From Glandiceps talaboti (Eukaryota > Hemichordata > Enteropneusta > Spengelidae): a stretch of 64,000 nt of DNA. The stretch is taken from NCBI RefSeq assembly GCF_964340395.1, contig NC_135555.1:11529931-11593930 (forward strand), given 5' to 3'. Of this stretch, positions 54,455-57,749 are shown piece after piece (within the stretch, counting starts at the first letter, position 1; each line of letters opens with the position of its first letter). The notes below the pieces were generated by a model. The model was not told the origin of the DNA. It saw only the letters and a list, made by a program, of their open reading frames with translations, and did no database searches. The position numbers and the translations under genes were made by a program.

Positions 54455-56999
54455 GGGGGGGGGGATGAAGGGTAATAAGATATGATCATGTGGTCTTATT
54501 TCTAGCTTAAATATAACATTCTGGTACACATTAGTCTGACTTGCATTTTTAAGGACAAAAAATTACTTTCCCATACAGCAAGTCTCTATAGTGTCATCCT
54601 TAGGGCTTACTAGAATGTATTCACAACATAAAAATAAATAAATCTGAAGGTTACCAGCAGTTAGAGTAAAATTTCGTTACTAATTACACGTAGTCTATTT
54701 TCATGTCTATGTACTTCCGGGTTGACATATTAAACGTTAAACGTGATACAGTTGGCCCTATAACTACTAAGAAATGACAAAACCAATCGTAAAATAAAGT
54801 TCAGGATTTTGATTTTTTCAAACTGAATATCAATATCCACTACACATTCAATAACTGGTTTCGTGTATTTAGAAATGTTCCCAAAAACACGACCTCGCAA
54901 CACAGAACGGAATCGTGTTATTGTTACTGTTAGCAGTGCCACATGGCTTCAATGTAGGCTGTACCCGGTAAAAATTACGATCATCACAGCAAAAACATAG
55001 AACACGTTGTGTTCTTGCTGAATAAACTCACTGACACAAAATAAAAGAAGTATTGGACCCTCAAACTAATGTGATTTGAAATTCGACGCACCGAAAACAC
55101 GATCACGTCATCGATTTTGACAGCAACCATTGTTATGATTGAGCTTCACTATAGTCAGTTCAGTTGAACGTGGCCGGACGAACGCTTACGTCCAATTTGT
55201 ACAGTGATTTTATAAAGGGAGCTTTATAACCTACCAAATAAATAACTCAGAAACGTAGTTTAGATACCAACTGATCTGAAAATTACTGTTTAGAAAGACT
55301 ACGCACTGTACATAAATACGAAATCATGCGAGATCGCCTGTTGGGCGACATTCCCACAGGGCGTGCTTTTCGAAAACTACACAACATAAGCTGTTATGGC
55401 ACGAACTCATATAAAATCTACCCCGTTTCCAAACTGATAATTTTATCGCGAATACTCGGAATAGACAATCAGAGTTGGTTACAATAGCAAATTAAAAATC
55501 GAATGAATTTTACCTTTCCGTGACCGTGAATCCGTATCGCCACCATTTTGAATGCTGAGCTCCCTAATATTGAAAAGTCACTATCCCGTATGTAGGATAT
55601 ACATGCAATGCCAATGGGCATTTTAGTAAGTTTTACTGGTCCTTACAGAAAGTTACTAGACTCGGGATAGCGGGCCAGTGTGTATATCGAACCAAAATCC
55701 TAATGCTTCCTTATTTGAGGTAATATTAAACACGTGAACATTTGACCTTTGAGTTAGCGAATAGCGGGACTGAGCTGAGTAGCGACTACGTAACTATCTG
55801 TAAGTTTATAAAATTACAAATGGTGAACTTCCGCCATGTGAACTTGCGCCATTTTTATTGTAACAATACTATTAAACATGGCAAATATACATGTACAAGA
55901 ACATAATTAATATCTCTGTAATAACCCATGGTAAAGTTTAAATTCTGAGCTGTCCACATAAACAGGGTCTATATTTTCATTCATTTGTGACTTTTCGTTT
56001 TTCAGTACTCTTGGCTTCTGTGCTTTCGTTTTTCAGACTAAAATTTTACAGCCCTTGAAGATCACCCCTGTCTCGAACATGAGCGACTACTTTTAGATAA
56101 AAAAAACACACATTCAAGCAGATGAATGCACCCATCCTTTGATGAAAGGTTTGACAATACTAACTGCTGAAAATTTGGACAAAAATATATGAATTCAAAA
56201 ACGTCTACAGCACAAAGATGTATATCATATGAGCGGCCATATTCAATCGAGTTTGCTCACTGTGACGGGACAGTCACACATAATAATAGTGTCGCCAATT
56301 CAATTTGAAACTCTGAAATAATGGTCTTAAATGATAGTCATTATTAGCAAAGTATGAATGGTGGATGTACTAACCTTCAGAAAAAGGAAACTCCAACGAC
56401 AGGACTTGCCATGAGGCAGTGAATGCTCCCTGGAGCTGGAAGTACTCATGCATAAGTGAACAGCAAACTTACACGAGTTCACTCACTAGTTACAGAGATA
56501 CGCGCATGCGCACATGAACGATTTCAACTCTTGGTGGCGCTATGTGCCTAGAACATGAGTGCGTGCTTTCCTGGTGACTTTTGCGAACACTCACGCCGAT
56601 TTTCGCACATATTATATTTTTGACAAAAAAGTAGGACCATCGCTGAGAACATTTCTAGGCATTTTTTATGCCTTTTTAAGCGTATTAGGAGGGCCAAAAG
56701 TGTGGAGCCCGAGTGCGTGGCTTCACAACATTTTGTGGCTTTACAGCGGTGGTGGTTTCGAGGGGTAATGGATTGACATTTGATAAAACACACACACACA
56801 CACACAGTCATTGTATATGCACACACACACACACACACACTGTGTGTCATTGTATACAGTGTGTGTGTGGTGTGTAATGTATATGCATTGCTTACATGCA
56901 CCCCCACAGGAGTACATATATGTATTAGCACATATGCATGCACACTGTGATACACATGATGTATAATGCACATACGTGCACACAAGCAAACAAACACCA

Positions 57000-57030
<31 letters not shown>

Positions 57031-57047
57031 TACATACATACATACTG

Positions 57048-57078
<31 letters not shown>

Positions 57079-57409
57079 CATACATACATACATACATACA
57101 TACATACATACATACATACATACATACATACATACATACATACATACATACATACATACATACATACATACATACATACATACATACATACATACATACA
57201 TACATACATACATACATACATGCCATAGTGTAATGTTTATTACATGCCATAGTGTAATTATTATTATTAATGTTTATAATTTAATTGATCACTTTCTATA
57301 TATAAGCCATACATGTAATTTGTGGCAGGAATCCTGGTAGTACTAGTAGAATGATGATGGGAATCATGAAGACTTTCCCTATACTTTACCTATTCATCAA
57401 ACACACACG

Positions 57410-57479
<70 letters not shown>

Positions 57480-57670
57480 CATTGTATATGCACACACACA
57501 CACACACACACTGTGTGTCATTGTATACAGTGTGTGTGTGGTGTGTAATGTATATGCATTGCTTACATGCACCCCCACAGGAGTACATATATGTATTAGC
57601 ACATATGCATGCACACTGTGATACACATGATGTATAATGCACATACGTGCACACAAGCAAACAAACACCA

Positions 57671-57701
<31 letters not shown>

Positions 57702-57718
57702 TACATACATACATACTG

Positions 57719-57749
<31 letters not shown>
